From the NCBI RefSeq assembly GCF_032813545.1, contig NZ_CP136520.1, positions 4,396,001-4,460,000 of the forward strand: a stretch of DNA of 64,000 bases. Reading direction: 5' to 3'. Below are positions 44,611-53,261 of this stretch, one piece after another. Position 1 is the first letter of the stretch, and each line of letters begins with the position of its first letter. The stretch comes from Nodosilinea sp. E11. GTDB taxonomy: Bacteria; Cyanobacteriota; Cyanobacteriia; Phormidesmidales; Phormidesmidaceae. Both the position numbers and the translations under genes were made by a program. Below the pieces are notes generated by a model. The model ran no database searches. It saw nothing but the letters and a program-made list of their open reading frames with translations, and was not told where the DNA came from.

Positions 44611-44742
44611 TCAGACCAAATTCTACTTGGCTACTCCCGATTCCGCTGGGCGAACGGCGGTAAGGCCTCCGGCTAGGCTATGCCAATGCCCCTACAGCTT
44701 GACCGGTGGGGGATCGGGGATATGGAACTCGGATTCGGTATA
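44611..44742. repeat. Palindromic intergenic repeat, ATACC family
   Basis: The right end GGATTCGGTATA is the complement of TATACCGAATCC, as in the elements at 12149 and 39121. The left end (ACCAAATTC) and the centre AGGCCTCCGGCTAGGC are less well kept. Confidence 0.5.
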
Positions 44743-44761
44743 AGAAGGATTGGGCCAATGC

Positions 44762-45223
44762 TCACTTGCCAAAGCCTCGAAAGTGGCCGGGCAGTAGGTT
44801 AATGCCTAGGGCCGATTTGATTAAGTAGGCCAGCATTAGCAGGCTGACACTCAAGGCCAGGTTAAACCCTAGCAACAGTGCTACTGCTGCGACCCAGTTA
44901 CCAAATTGGGTTAACCGGGAGGTGGGAAGATTGCGGTGGGCACGGCGACGATCTTTACCCACCATCAGGACGATAAAGTAGCGGCTGATGAGCAGATCAA
45001 CAGTGAACCTTAGATCTACTAGTTTAGGAGCCGGTTTAGGAATGGCCAAGTCAATCACCCTAGCCACCTCTGCCCGTTGCTGAGCGGTGAAGCTCGCCTG
45101 CACTACCGGGTCCAGTTGATCAAGGTAGATGGCGGGGGTAGGCAAAGGTCGTCCGTTGGCCGAAGACAATTTCGCTAAAATTCCTGACCAGCGAATTTTT
45201 TGTAAGTACGTTTTTATATCCAT
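44762..45223 (-). CDS. Hypothetical membrane-anchored protein
   Basis: ATG at 45223 gives 153 residues. The first 85 are soluble (DIKTYLQKIRWSGILAKLSSANGRPLPTPAIYLDQLDP), then a helix at about 77-92 (VDLLISRYFIVLMVGK), a basic loop KDRRRAHRNL and a second long hydrophobic stretch (FGNWVAAVALLLGFNLALSVSLLMLAYLI) before a short tail. No family is recognised. It may be paired with the upstream membrane gene on the same strand after 50 bases. Confidence 0.55.
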   Translation of the reverse strand: MDIKTYLQKIRWSGILAKLSSANGRPLPTPAIYLDQLDPVVQASFTAQQRAEVARVIDLAIPKPAPKLVDLRFTVDLLISRYFIVLMVGKDRRRAHRNLPTSRLTQFGNWVAAVALLLGFNLALSVSLLMLAYLIKSALGINLLPGHFRGFGK

Positions 45224-45273
45224 CGGGAAGTCATCAATCAGGTCTTGGCCTGAACGGGGCAATGTTAAGGTTT

Positions 45274-45729
45274 TTACCAAGGTACCCAGATGGGCCACTG
45301 AGATTGATAGAGCATAGCCCCGCCCCAAAGGCTCAACAGCAGACTGCCTAGCAGCGCCAAACGCCCACCCCAGCGATAGGCGCGTTTAGCCCGTTGCAGC
45401 CGATGACCCACTAAGGCCAGCAGACAGATTACACCTAAGCTCAGTGCCCACAAACACAGCACAGTGTAGGCCCAATATTTATAGGGGCTATTGTCTGGCC
45501 AGAACGCTGGGAAGAGATCGAGGGCAATAATGATCGTGATCGCGATCGAAATCACAGCACTGGCGGGTACGACACTGCCCCAGCCAACCGCCAGTCCATA
45601 GATGACCAGCAAGGCAGCGACTCCGGCGATCGGTGCTGGGGCAGAGAAAGCCGCCAACCACCACCCCCAAAGCGCCATTCCCAAGCCTAGAACTACCAGT
45701 CGCCAAGTCAGCGATAGTGCTGCACCCAT
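45274..45729 (-). CDS. Hypothetical four-helix membrane protein
   Basis: The 151 residues from ATG 45729 contain about five hydrophobic segments (LVVLGLGMALWGWWLAAFSA, AGVAALLVIYGLAVGWG, VISIAITIIIALDLFPAF, VLCLWALSLGVICLLALVG, LALLGSLLLSLWGGAML). A slightly longer start at 45756 is possible. No family or motif recognised. It lies upstream of the preceding hypothetical gene in the same direction. Confidence 0.55.
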   Translation of the reverse strand: MGAALSLTWRLVVLGLGMALWGWWLAAFSAPAPIAGVAALLVIYGLAVGWGSVVPASAVISIAITIIIALDLFPAFWPDNSPYKYWAYTVLCLWALSLGVICLLALVGHRLQRAKRAYRWGGRLALLGSLLLSLWGGAMLYQSQWPIWVPW

Positions 45730-45925
45730 AGTCTCTCGGTAAACTGCTAACAACAAAACCCAGATCAGAGGTTAGCCGTGGCTGGGAATTCAACGTTCCT
45801 TGAGTCATCAATTTTTCCCTGACTATCAACTTTTCTACCGTTGACCACTAGACGGTTGATCCAACAGCACAGACTATTTACCAACCTTTAAAGTTTACAA
45901 ATGCTCCAGGCTAAACACATTGGCG

Positions 45926-46651
45926 ATGAAACCCTATCAAGCGATTCCCATTTGCGACTGTGGCGAACCCCTAGTGGCCATTCCAGGCGATCGCTTTGCT
46001 CTAATGCAGCCCCATCCTTACCAAGCCTTAGGGGCACCCTACGGCGACCGATCGCCCTACTTTTTGCGAGTGGGGGTGCTGACTGCGTTAGTCGAAGCTC
46101 AAGCCCAGCTTCAACGGCAGCGCCCCGGCTGGCGTATTCAAATTTTTGACGCCTTTCGCCCTCTGGCAGTGCAGCAGTTCATGGTAGAACAGGCCTTTCT
46201 AGAGCAGGTGCAGGCCCGCGGCTGGACAACGGCAGCATTGACCCCCGAGCAGCGCCAGGAAGTCATGGCGGCGGTGGTGCAGTTTTGGGCGGTGCCCAGC
46301 GCCGATGCCACCACCCCACCCCCCCACAGCACCGGAGCGGCCCTAGACGTTACCCTGATGACCGAAACCGGAGCAGTGGTCGATATGGGGTCGCCCATTG
46401 ATGAGATATCACCGCGATCGCACCCCAACCACTTTGTCGCCAGCTCTAACCTGGCTGAGCAAGGCTGCCATGCCCACCGCACCCTGCTCAACCAAGTGAT
46501 GGAATCAGCTGAATTTCGCCGTCACCCCAACGAATGGTGGCATTTTTCCCTGGGCGATCAGCTCTGGGCTTGGCAACGGCGGCAGGAAACCGGTAGCGAC
46601 AAGTTTTTGGCCCACTATGGGCGCGCCTCGGTAGACTTGTGGGTACAGTGA
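45926..46651 (+). CDS. D-alanyl-D-alanine dipeptidase (VanX-like, M15 family)
   Basis: The protein of about 241 residues has the zinc peptidase motifs of VanX/DdpX: FDAFRPLAVQQFMV, the SxHxxGxAxD-like block HSTGAALDVTL (about 137-147) and EWWHFSLGD (about 200-208). It cleaves D-Ala-D-Ala dipeptide released from wall turnover, or similar. There is no signal peptide. Two start codons (TTG 45920 and ATG 45926) are close; ATG is chosen. Confidence 0.88.
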   Translation: MKPYQAIPICDCGEPLVAIPGDRFALMQPHPYQALGAPYGDRSPYFLRVGVLTALVEAQAQLQRQRPGWRIQIFDAFRPLAVQQFMVEQAFLEQVQARGWTTAALTPEQRQEVMAAVVQFWAVPSADATTPPPHSTGAALDVTLMTETGAVVDMGSPIDEISPRSHPNHFVASSNLAEQGCHAHRTLLNQVMESAEFRRHPNEWWHFSLGDQLWAWQRRQETGSDKFLAHYGRASVDLWVQ

Positions 46652-46703
46652 TACCAGCAGTTCTGGCGGCAGTTCTGGCAAGACGTAAGGGGAGGCAGGG
46701 GTG

Positions 46704-47642
46704 ATGGCAGGGGAAAAGAAATCGGCGATGCAGTGGATGCAAGTTAGGTCGTGGTTACGCCTCTCGGCCATGGCCCTGCTGACCACCCTGGCTGCTGCCA
46801 CCCCAGCCCGATCGCAATCTACCGCTATTCTGCAAGAGTCGCTGCAGCTGGCGGTTTGTCTAAACGACTGGCCAACGGCGATCGCCCGCGCTAGCCAAAT
46901 CGAACAGGTGCCTGGTCTGCCCGTCAAAACCCGCGCCGAGCTCGTCGGCTGGCGTCGCCAAATGCAGCGGTTTCACCTCAACCAAACCGCGGTTCCAAAC
47001 ATTGCCGGTTGTGAGCCAGTGCTCGCGGGGTTTGGCATCCCCGGCTATACGGGGCGGCCCATCCAGATCGATCGCGCGCTGGCCTCCAGGCTGGGTTTAG
47101 GTAGCCCCAGGGTTGACCAAGCCATTCGCCAAGAAGAAGCTCTGTGGCAAGCTGGGTTAGGCGTTACCACCGATACCCCCCTAAGCCCCCTGGCGGCGGC
47201 CCGGCGCATTAACACCCGCAGCGGCAGTGGTGTCTCCACCGGAGCCGTTGGTCGTTGGATCGACGTTTACGCTTTTCTCGGGGCTCAGGGGGATGTGGCC
47301 GCTCTCGCCCTCGATGTGATCGAGCAACGCCAAGGCCTTCTCTACGCTGACGACAACTCCCTTCTCTTTTTGTTTGATGCTGAAGGTCGCCTGATCACCG
47401 AGGCTGGTACTACCTCAGACCGACAACCCCGGCTTGATAACATCACTCTGCCCGCCACTGGCATGTACTACGCTGCCGTTACCACCCCCCAGCACCGCCC
47501 CGTCCTCGACGAGGCTGGTTTGATTACGGGTTGGCAAGGCATCGGCACCAGCGCCGTCACCTATACTCTGACCATCCATGGGCTCACACCGTCGCCGCAG
47601 CTAGGCCTAAGCAGCCGAGCGCTCACCCATCCACAGCCCTAG
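46704..47642 (+). CDS. Exported hypothetical protein with peptidase-C-terminal-like (PPC) beta domain
   Basis: The 312 residues have a signal peptide (LRLSAMALLTTLAAATPARSQS), a helical N-terminal part (about 40-90), and a C-terminal domain at about 185-295. The latter has WIDVYAFLGAQGDVAALALD, LLFLFDAEGRLITEAG and the G-M-Y-Y-A-A-V-T turn, the pattern of bacterial pre-peptidase C-terminal domains. No peptidase domain is present. Function unknown; periplasmic or secreted. It ends four bases inside the convergent FIST gene. Confidence 0.65.
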   Translation: MAGEKKSAMQWMQVRSWLRLSAMALLTTLAAATPARSQSTAILQESLQLAVCLNDWPTAIARASQIEQVPGLPVKTRAELVGWRRQMQRFHLNQTAVPNIAGCEPVLAGFGIPGYTGRPIQIDRALASRLGLGSPRVDQAIRQEEALWQAGLGVTTDTPLSPLAAARRINTRSGSGVSTGAVGRWIDVYAFLGAQGDVAALALDVIEQRQGLLYADDNSLLFLFDAEGRLITEAGTTSDRQPRLDNITLPATGMYYAAVTTPQHRPVLDEAGLITGWQGIGTSAVTYTLTIHGLTPSPQLGLSSRALTHPQP

Positions 47643-48889
47643 GGCTGTCGGCAAATGCCAAACACCGAGGTAAACCCGTGCAGAAACGTGGTCTGTCCTA
47701 AAGGGCCAATCTCCCCTCCGCAGAAAAAGCCGCCCAAGGGCACCCCCGGCAGGTATTGGGCAAATAGACCCGAGTCAAAGTTGGCCCGGTCATAAAGGCC
47801 AGCGCCGCGCCCCATACAAGAAAACATCAGCGCCCCCACCGGCGAGGTGTCCACCGGGGTTTGCTGCTGGTAGCGTTGCAGCAAGTTTTCGAGGTCAAGG
47901 GCCGAGGTTTGAGCGTCGCGCAAGTGAAACTGCACCCGTTGCCCTGGGCGCAGGCGATCGCCCACGGCGATCGCCCCCATTTTGGGGTCTACTCCCAGCA
48001 GCGTGCGAATCAAAAAGTCGCCAGGGTCGAGGCTAAGCTTGAAGCTGTCCTGGGCTATGCCAATAAAGAGAGAACTCTGGGCCAGCTTGCGCTCGGCCTC
48101 AGACAGGGTTTCGAATAGATCCTGCAATAGCTCCAGAGGGGGACGCACCGCCTCTCCCTCCTCAGGACGACCCAGGGATAGCAAAATGTTGCGCTCAGCT
48201 TTCTCAACCTGGTAGACCGGACCAATCGGGCGGCACCCCTGAGCCACAATGGCATCTAAGACCACCGGCCCCGAGAGAGCAACCCCCACAATCCCTTCGG
48301 TGTGCAACGTGCGATCGCAAAATAGACCGCTGTGGCGATTGAACCCGTCGACACTCGCCAGACCACCAATCTTTACCCCACTGGGATAGGCGAAATCTAG
48401 CCCCTGCAGCAGATCCGTCACGCTCGACGAAAAGGGGTCGGCCATCAAAATAAACTGCGGGTTGTCCTCTGGGGCCACCCCGATCAACTCCGCCCAGGCC
48501 ATTGGGGGGCTATCTAGGTCGGGCAAATTGTCTGCCGACAGATGGAAGCTCCGCACCGCCACCCCCGGCAGCACCGCTAGGGTCAGACTCAGTGCCGGTG
48601 TGTCTTCCAGTTCCTGGGGCTGACTGTGGGCGTCCATCCCCACAATGCCGCCGCCACTACACCCCACCAAAACCGGCAAAGGCAGCAAGTCCTGTAGCAG
48701 AGGCAGCAGACGGGCAAACTCACTCGTAAACGACGATGAAATAAACACCAAACCCAGGGTAGGGGGTGCCGTCAAACGACCCTTAAGTTGGGCTACTACG
48801 TCTTTCACTGCCCCTTCCAACGACGGGCAGGTAGACACAGCGTTGGCCCACTCCATGGTGGGGTTGGGTTTTTGGGGAATGTCGCTCAT
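47639..48889 (-). CDS. FIST domain signal protein
   Basis: The 416 residues carry FIST_N (about 40-210: LGLVFISSSFTSEFARLLPLLQDLLPLPVLVGCSGGGIVG) and FIST_C (about 225-390: AVGDRLRPGQRVQFHLRDA, GALMFSCMGRGAGLY, VPLGGFFCGGEIGPLG). FIST domains bind small ligands such as amino acids and pair with signal kinases or transport systems. No fused output domain is present, so it could act with a kinase encoded elsewhere. It overlaps the exported-protein gene by four bases tail to tail. Confidence 0.85.
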   Translation of the reverse strand: MSDIPQKPNPTMEWANAVSTCPSLEGAVKDVVAQLKGRLTAPPTLGLVFISSSFTSEFARLLPLLQDLLPLPVLVGCSGGGIVGMDAHSQPQELEDTPALSLTLAVLPGVAVRSFHLSADNLPDLDSPPMAWAELIGVAPEDNPQFILMADPFSSSVTDLLQGLDFAYPSGVKIGGLASVDGFNRHSGLFCDRTLHTEGIVGVALSGPVVLDAIVAQGCRPIGPVYQVEKAERNILLSLGRPEEGEAVRPPLELLQDLFETLSEAERKLAQSSLFIGIAQDSFKLSLDPGDFLIRTLLGVDPKMGAIAVGDRLRPGQRVQFHLRDAQTSALDLENLLQRYQQQTPVDTSPVGALMFSCMGRGAGLYDRANFDSGLFAQYLPGVPLGGFFCGGEIGPLGQTTFLHGFTSVFGICRQP

Positions 48890-49243
48890 CGGGTATGCCC
48901 CCTCTTCTCGTGGTTCCAGTCTAGATCGGATTGCTCATTCCCCCAGTAAATCGGCTCCGGTGCACAATGTTCAGCAGTTACCCCCACCATTGTGAAGCCA
49001 TGTAAAATAATTGATAGGTACTTATACTGAAGTTAGTGCAGGCGATAGCCGAGGTCTTAGCCTCGACCGTCAAGGACGATACCCTCCCTCAAGGGGTGCG
49101 GTTTTCATCGCCAGGCCATCTAAACGGGTGAAGTATACTAGGCCTGAAGTCGAAATAGTCTTATCCAAATCAACGGATGGGCTGAGATTATTCTCTAGGC
49201 CGCAGTCCCCACGGTAGTTGTTTACACACGAGAAAGGACGGAT
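48890..49243 (+). other. Intergenic stretch and probable CP12 leader
   Basis: No gene recognised. The last 200 bases before cp12 hold a small hairpin-rich segment (CCGAGGTC-TTAGCCTCGACC near 49050, CCCTCAAGGGG near 49090) that could be an untranslated leader. GAAAGGA at 49231-49237 is the ribosome site. Confidence 0.5.
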
Positions 49244-49471
49244 ATGAGCGAGAACATCAAAGAGCGCATTGAGAAAGAAATCGAAGATGCCCGTGCGGCC
49301 TGTGATACTTCCGGCAGCAGCTCCCAAGAGTGTGCCGCCGCTTGGGATGCTGTAGAAGAGCTTCAAGCTGAGGCTTCACACCAGCGCGAGAAAGGCACCG
49401 ACAAAACTTCATTAGAAGCCTACTGTGACAGCAATCCCGAGGCCGACGAGTGCCGGGTGTACGACACCTAA
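49244..49471 (+). CDS. cp12: CP12, Calvin-cycle switch protein
   Basis: The 75 residues match canonical CP12. The N-terminal Cys pair is ARAACDTSGSSSQECAAAWDAVEELQAEASH with the AWDxVEEL core, and the C-terminal pair is YCDSNPEADECRVYDT. When oxidised it binds GAPDH and phosphoribulokinase and stops carbon fixation in the dark. It is monocistronic. Both disulfide pairs are kept, so it should be fully functional. Confidence 0.95.
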   Translation: MSENIKERIEKEIEDARAACDTSGSSSQECAAAWDAVEELQAEASHQREKGTDKTSLEAYCDSNPEADECRVYDT

Positions 49472-49597
49472 ACCCCGTCAAATATCTGCTCAGATATTAA
49501 GACTCCCTTAAGAAGCGTCCTGGCCTACCAGGGCGTTTCTAGCGTTAATCACCCTCTTTGGCGCTTACTCCTTAAATCATCGCTGATTTACTTTTCC

Positions 49598-49663
49598 ATG
49601 GCCTTGACCGTTTACGGTATCCCCACCTGTAGCACCTGTAAGAAGGCCTTGCAATGGCTTTGA
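49598..49663 (+). CDS. 21-residue leader peptide created by the duplication
   Basis: ATG 49598 opens a frame that reads the same N-terminus (MALTVYGIPTCSTCKKALQW) and ends at TGA 49661-49663, a few bases into the second copy. Its stop overlaps the real start region (ATG 49654), so ribosomes finishing it may restart at the full gene. It is probably an accidental product of the recent duplication, but it retains the redox motif CSTC. Confidence 0.5.
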   Translation: MALTVYGIPTCSTCKKALQWL

Positions 49664-49709
49664 CCGTTTACGGTATCCCCACCTGTAGCACCTGTAAGAA
49701 GGCCTTGCA
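49598..49709 (+). repeat. 56-bp tandem duplication at the start of the Spx/ArsC-like gene
   Basis: Positions 49598-49653 and 49654-49709 are identical except one base (GCC versus GCT at the second codon). Both begin with ATG. The unit codes for the first 18.7 codons of the gene, so the duplication shifts frame. Confidence 0.95.
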
Positions 49710-50010
49710 ATGGCTAGATAGCCATGCGATCGCCTACGACTTCGTCAATACCAAAGAGCATCCGCCCAGCCAGGCTACCATTGCTGCCTGGGTAGCGGCC
49801 CTGGGCAGCAAACCCATGCGTAACACGTCAGGGCAGTCGTACCGAGCCCTCGGAGACGAAAAACAAACTTGGAGCGATCTTGACTGGATTGAGGCCTTCA
49901 GCCAAGACGCCATGCTGCTGAAACGGCCTCTATTTGAGAAAGATGGTCAAGCTGTTTTGGTTGGCTTTCGAGCCTCTGAGGCTCTCTTGCAAACTACCCT
50001 AGGCAGTTAG
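49654..50010 (+). CDS. Spx/ArsC-like thioredoxin-fold protein
   Basis: The 118 residues have the ArsC/Spx fold with the CxxC motif GIPTCSTCKKALQWLDSHAIAYDF (about residues 7-30) and the later LIDWIEAF-type helix and LLKRPLFEKDGQAVLVGF, which contains the K-R-P-L-F segment of ArsC/YffB enzymes. It may reduce a thiol target or act as a glutathione-dependent reductase. The full-length start is ATG 49654; upstream is the duplicated fragment. Confidence 0.85.
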   Translation: MALTVYGIPTCSTCKKALQWLDSHAIAYDFVNTKEHPPSQATIAAWVAALGSKPMRNTSGQSYRALGDEKQTWSDLDWIEAFSQDAMLLKRPLFEKDGQAVLVGFRASEALLQTTLGS

Positions 50011-50179
50011 TTACTGACTGGGGAAATACGACAACCTCAACTGGGGGCAAGGTCTAGCAATCTATAACGCAAAGATGGCAGCTTTCGTCGCTCTAGGCGC
50101 TTTTTCCTCTAAGCTTGGGGTTAGACAACCTGGAAACATCAAGGACAAACCTCGGTGTAAGGGACTGCCATTTGGCCAA

Positions 50180-50216
50180 CCAAAAAAGGTTCCAACCCCC
50201 TGGGGATCGGAACCTT
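50180..50216 (-). terminator. Terminator of the CsbD gene
   Basis: AAGGTTCC...CCCC...GGGG...GGAACCTT forms an interrupted stem (50186-50216), and on the minus strand it is followed by TTTTTT. It lies 40 bases beyond the csbD-like stop. Confidence 0.75.
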
Positions 50217-50258
50217 AAGCGAGGTTATTTAACCTCAACAGCAGTAAGGCTTAATCAA

Positions 50259-50441
50259 TTAGTCAATGGCTCGCTTGACGTTGTCTTTTGCGTCTTCTAC
50301 ACCGTGGCGAACATCAGACTCAGCCTGCTTGGCTTTGCCTTTAGCCTGGGCTTCGCGATCGCCAGTTACCTTACCGGCACCTTCTTGAACTTTGCCTTCT
50401 ACATCTTTGGCAGTTGCTTTGGCTCTATCTTCAATAGACAT
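50259..50441 (-). CDS. CsbD family stress protein
   Basis: The 60 residues are highly charged and helical (EDRAKATAKDVEGKVQEGAGKVTGDREAQAKGKAKQAESDV), matching the CsbD family. Such proteins rise under general stress; their activity is unknown. A clear ribosome site CCTCAGGAGACG (minus strand) precedes the ATG at 50441. Confidence 0.92.
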   Translation of the reverse strand: MSIEDRAKATAKDVEGKVQEGAGKVTGDREAQAKGKAKQAESDVRHGVEDAKDNVKRAID

Positions 50442-50675
50442 AGCGTAATCGTCTCCTGAGGAGTTACTTCTACAGCTTAGAAAGAAGCTATACCATTACC
50501 CTCTATAGGGAGGCAGAAAGCTATCTCTGTCAAAATGTAGGCCTTGTTACCATTAGTTCCTGCAGGTTTGCCAGGTGAACAGTGCAGGTTTGCTTCTAGG
50601 GAGTATCCTGAAGCATCATGGGTGGCGGGTCTCTCAGTAGGCTTTCAACTCAGGACTTGAACTGGGGTTTGAACT

Positions 50676-52742
50676 ATGGAGTATTGGGAATTTCTGCTGC
50701 AAAAGGAGGGAGACCAAAGCTGGTTGCCCCTCGATACCGCTCAGGTAGAAATTTTAGAGGGTCGCTACCGGGTGATGGTCCATACCAGTCAGACCAATAC
50801 TCCGGTGCACATTCAAATTAGTCAGCTGTCTCCCGAAGGAGACAGACTAACCGCCAATGCCCCTAAGCCAACCCCTAAACGACGCACTTTGCGCCGCCAG
50901 GGAGAAATCAACAACAACGGGTTAATGGTAGTCATGCCCTTCACTCGCCTGGGCGAAGGCATCTGGGACCTTCAATGTGCTAGCGCAGCCGAGGCGGAGC
51001 AGAGCAGCACCGCCTCAGCCAAAGAAAGGACTAAAGAAACGCCTAAACCCTGGCGCTATGCCGTGCAGCTGCGGGTGGTTGCCCAAGACTCTGTCGATGA
51101 TGACGACTGGTTTGCCGACGACGGTAGTACTGGTCTAGGGGCCATGAGCGCCGACCAGCTACCTGGGGGTACTATAGCCGCCCATCCGCCGTCAAACGCT
51201 ACACCTGCCCTCGATCTCCGGGCTGTTGCCGCCGCTATGGATGCGTTTCAGATTCAGCTGGCGGCTGATGCTTCAGACCAGGTCTTGCCCTATGCTCTGA
51301 CCCTACCCCACACGGCCCTGCTGGGTAGCGAGGGGGAGCTGCTGGAGCTAACCGCCACGGTGACCGCTCAGGCCGCAGGCGCTCCCCGCGATCTGCTCAC
51401 GCTGATTATGCGCCTGTCAGACCCCCAAACAACCGCGACCCTAGCCTTAGAGTCAGCTCCCGTAGCCACCCCCGGTCTACCCGCTCGCCTGATGCTTACA
51501 GTGACGGTGCCCACTGGGTTGTCTACCCGATTACTGCTGGGCGAAGTGGGACTGTTAGCAGGTACTGAGGTAGTGGCGGTGCAGCGGTTTACGGTCACGG
51601 TAGATGTGGCGTTGCTGTTCGATGCGATCGCCAACCAAGCTGAGACCAAAGCCGACCTGAACGTTGTGTTTCCGGCTGACGATCTAGACCTAGATGCCGA
51701 TGAGACTGCACCACGCCCCCCTGCCCCCGACCTCAAAACCTGGGATATTGTGAGCCGGGGAGCGCCCCCTCGGAAAATGCCAATTCTCACCTTGCCCCGC
51801 AGCAGTCCAGGGCTACCTCCAAAGATTTACTATCCCTCTTCCTACGAAGCTGCGGCCCACCAGCCCTCTCTTCCCCTCGTGGGTCGCACCAAGCTTTCTC
51901 CTCGGCCAGTCCAGGCAGAGGAAGGCTCTACTGCTCCGATAACCGGTCACCTAACTAACCCAGCGCCCAAGCGGGGGCTAAGTTTGCCTCCCCTAGCCTC
52001 CCCTCAACAGACCGACGACCCTGCGGCTGTTTTAGCTGAGCAATCGCTTACCGTTCGCTCAAAAGCTCAAAACCAGGCACCTCAGCTCATCTCCCATGAG
52101 GCCATGGGCTTTAAAGACCTGAAGCTGCAAGACCGCTTCTGGAATCGACTCAATGAGCTAGCGGTCAATCTTCAGCAGGAGGCCGTAGACAACCGGGCCA
52201 CCGTCGATGTTGACCCTGGAGACACTCCCGCTTCTGAAGCGCCCCTGGAGGCCACCCCACAGTTTGTTCCCTTTGCGGGAGAAGTGGTGATTTACGAGGA
52301 CGAAGATCCTACTCTGATTGACTTAAAAACGGCCCTATCCCCTAATCTAGCTAAGGAATCAGGGGATGCAGCCGAGACAGTCACACCACCGATGCCAAGT
52401 CTGGACTTGCCAGAGGGCGATCTCATTGCCGGTGACCCGATAGTCGTGACCTTGCGGGTGCCCTTTCACCCAAACCGTTTGTACCTAAAAGTTTGGATCA
52501 CTGATCCCCAAACTCGCACCCTAGCTGACGAACCGCGCCAACTCATGAACCTGCTGCCCAACGGCCAGGGGCAGCTTGAAGGCAGCCTACAGCTCACAGT
52601 ACCTTTAGGCTGCCTAGAGGCCTGGTTTGAGGCCATTACCATTGACATGATGACTCAGCAAGAGAGCTACAAAACCTCAGTTAGCCGAGCTATTACCCCT
52701 GCTGGGCTATCTTCTCCGTCCTTAGACGATTTTCAGCTTTAG
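50676..52742 (+). CDS. Large hypothetical protein with beta-rich ends
   Basis: The 688 residues begin MEYWEFLLQKEGDQSWLPLDTAQVEILEGRYRVMVHT, a beta-strand pattern, followed by a long Ala/Pro-rich middle (about 340-470) that is likely disordered. The C-terminal 150 residues return to a strand pattern (VTLRVPFHPNRLYLKVWITDPQTRTLADEPRQLMNLLP) typical of immunoglobulin-like or filament-associated domains. It has no signal peptide. I recognise no named family, but homologues with this layout are common in filamentous cyanobacteria. It is monocistronic. Confidence 0.6.
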   Translation: MEYWEFLLQKEGDQSWLPLDTAQVEILEGRYRVMVHTSQTNTPVHIQISQLSPEGDRLTANAPKPTPKRRTLRRQGEINNNGLMVVMPFTRLGEGIWDLQCASAAEAEQSSTASAKERTKETPKPWRYAVQLRVVAQDSVDDDDWFADDGSTGLGAMSADQLPGGTIAAHPPSNATPALDLRAVAAAMDAFQIQLAADASDQVLPYALTLPHTALLGSEGELLELTATVTAQAAGAPRDLLTLIMRLSDPQTTATLALESAPVATPGLPARLMLTVTVPTGLSTRLLLGEVGLLAGTEVVAVQRFTVTVDVALLFDAIANQAETKADLNVVFPADDLDLDADETAPRPPAPDLKTWDIVSRGAPPRKMPILTLPRSSPGLPPKIYYPSSYEAAAHQPSLPLVGRTKLSPRPVQAEEGSTAPITGHLTNPAPKRGLSLPPLASPQQTDDPAAVLAEQSLTVRSKAQNQAPQLISHEAMGFKDLKLQDRFWNRLNELAVNLQQEAVDNRATVDVDPGDTPASEAPLEATPQFVPFAGEVVIYEDEDPTLIDLKTALSPNLAKESGDAAETVTPPMPSLDLPEGDLIAGDPIVVTLRVPFHPNRLYLKVWITDPQTRTLADEPRQLMNLLPNGQGQLEGSLQLTVPLGCLEAWFEAITIDMMTQQESYKTSVSRAITPAGLSSPSLDDFQL

Positions 52743-53151
52743 CTAGCAGCCAGCAAAAATCATAACTACTCTGGGCAAGGGTTCCAGGTTCTAGGGTGGA
52801 GGTGACGGAGCTCGTTGACCAATCCCTGAAACCTGAAACCTAAGGATTATCCCTCCTGCCCTTAGTCTAGGGGCACTGATCATACCCGGATCAATCGAGA
52901 AAAACTTGAGGTTTTGCAACGAATCCTAAGTAAATACTGCAAAAAGTAGGGTTCCATACCAAGGATACCCCTACAATAATGGCGGCTTTTCTAGGCTGAG
53001 CAGCCCCATAAGCCTCTGGTTACGGGGTCTGCTCAGGTTATGAAAGGGCTAGTCGTTGCCTTGGAGCAAGGGTTGTTTAAACCCTGGTAAATCTTGGTTT
53101 TTAGGTTTGGACAAATCAGGCTTAGCACCAGAGGTCAGGCCGCCATCCTGA
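52743..53151 (+). other. Intergenic stretch before the SLH gene
   Basis: No gene was recognised. It contains a short direct repeat of CCAGGTTCTAGGGT-like sequence near 52788 and a hairpin-rich segment near 53000-53040 (GCTGAGCAGCCCC and GGGGTCTGCTCAG). Confidence 0.5.
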
Positions 53152-53170
53152 TTATCAGACGGTCTGATAA
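53152..53170 (+). promoter_or_regulatory. Perfect 19-bp palindrome, putative operator
   Basis: TTATCAGAC-G-GTCTGATAA is perfect with 9-bp arms and lies 86 bases before the first possible SLH-protein start codon. There is no T-run, so it is more likely an operator or small hairpin in the leader than a terminator. No family of regulator is assigned. Confidence 0.5.
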
Positions 53171-53261
53171 GTGGTTGAAGTTCCAAGTTTGCCCTCAATT
53201 GCCAGCGTTAAGGTAAAGACTCTATCCCCCCATCACACATCGCTATCTAGGACGGGTGACA

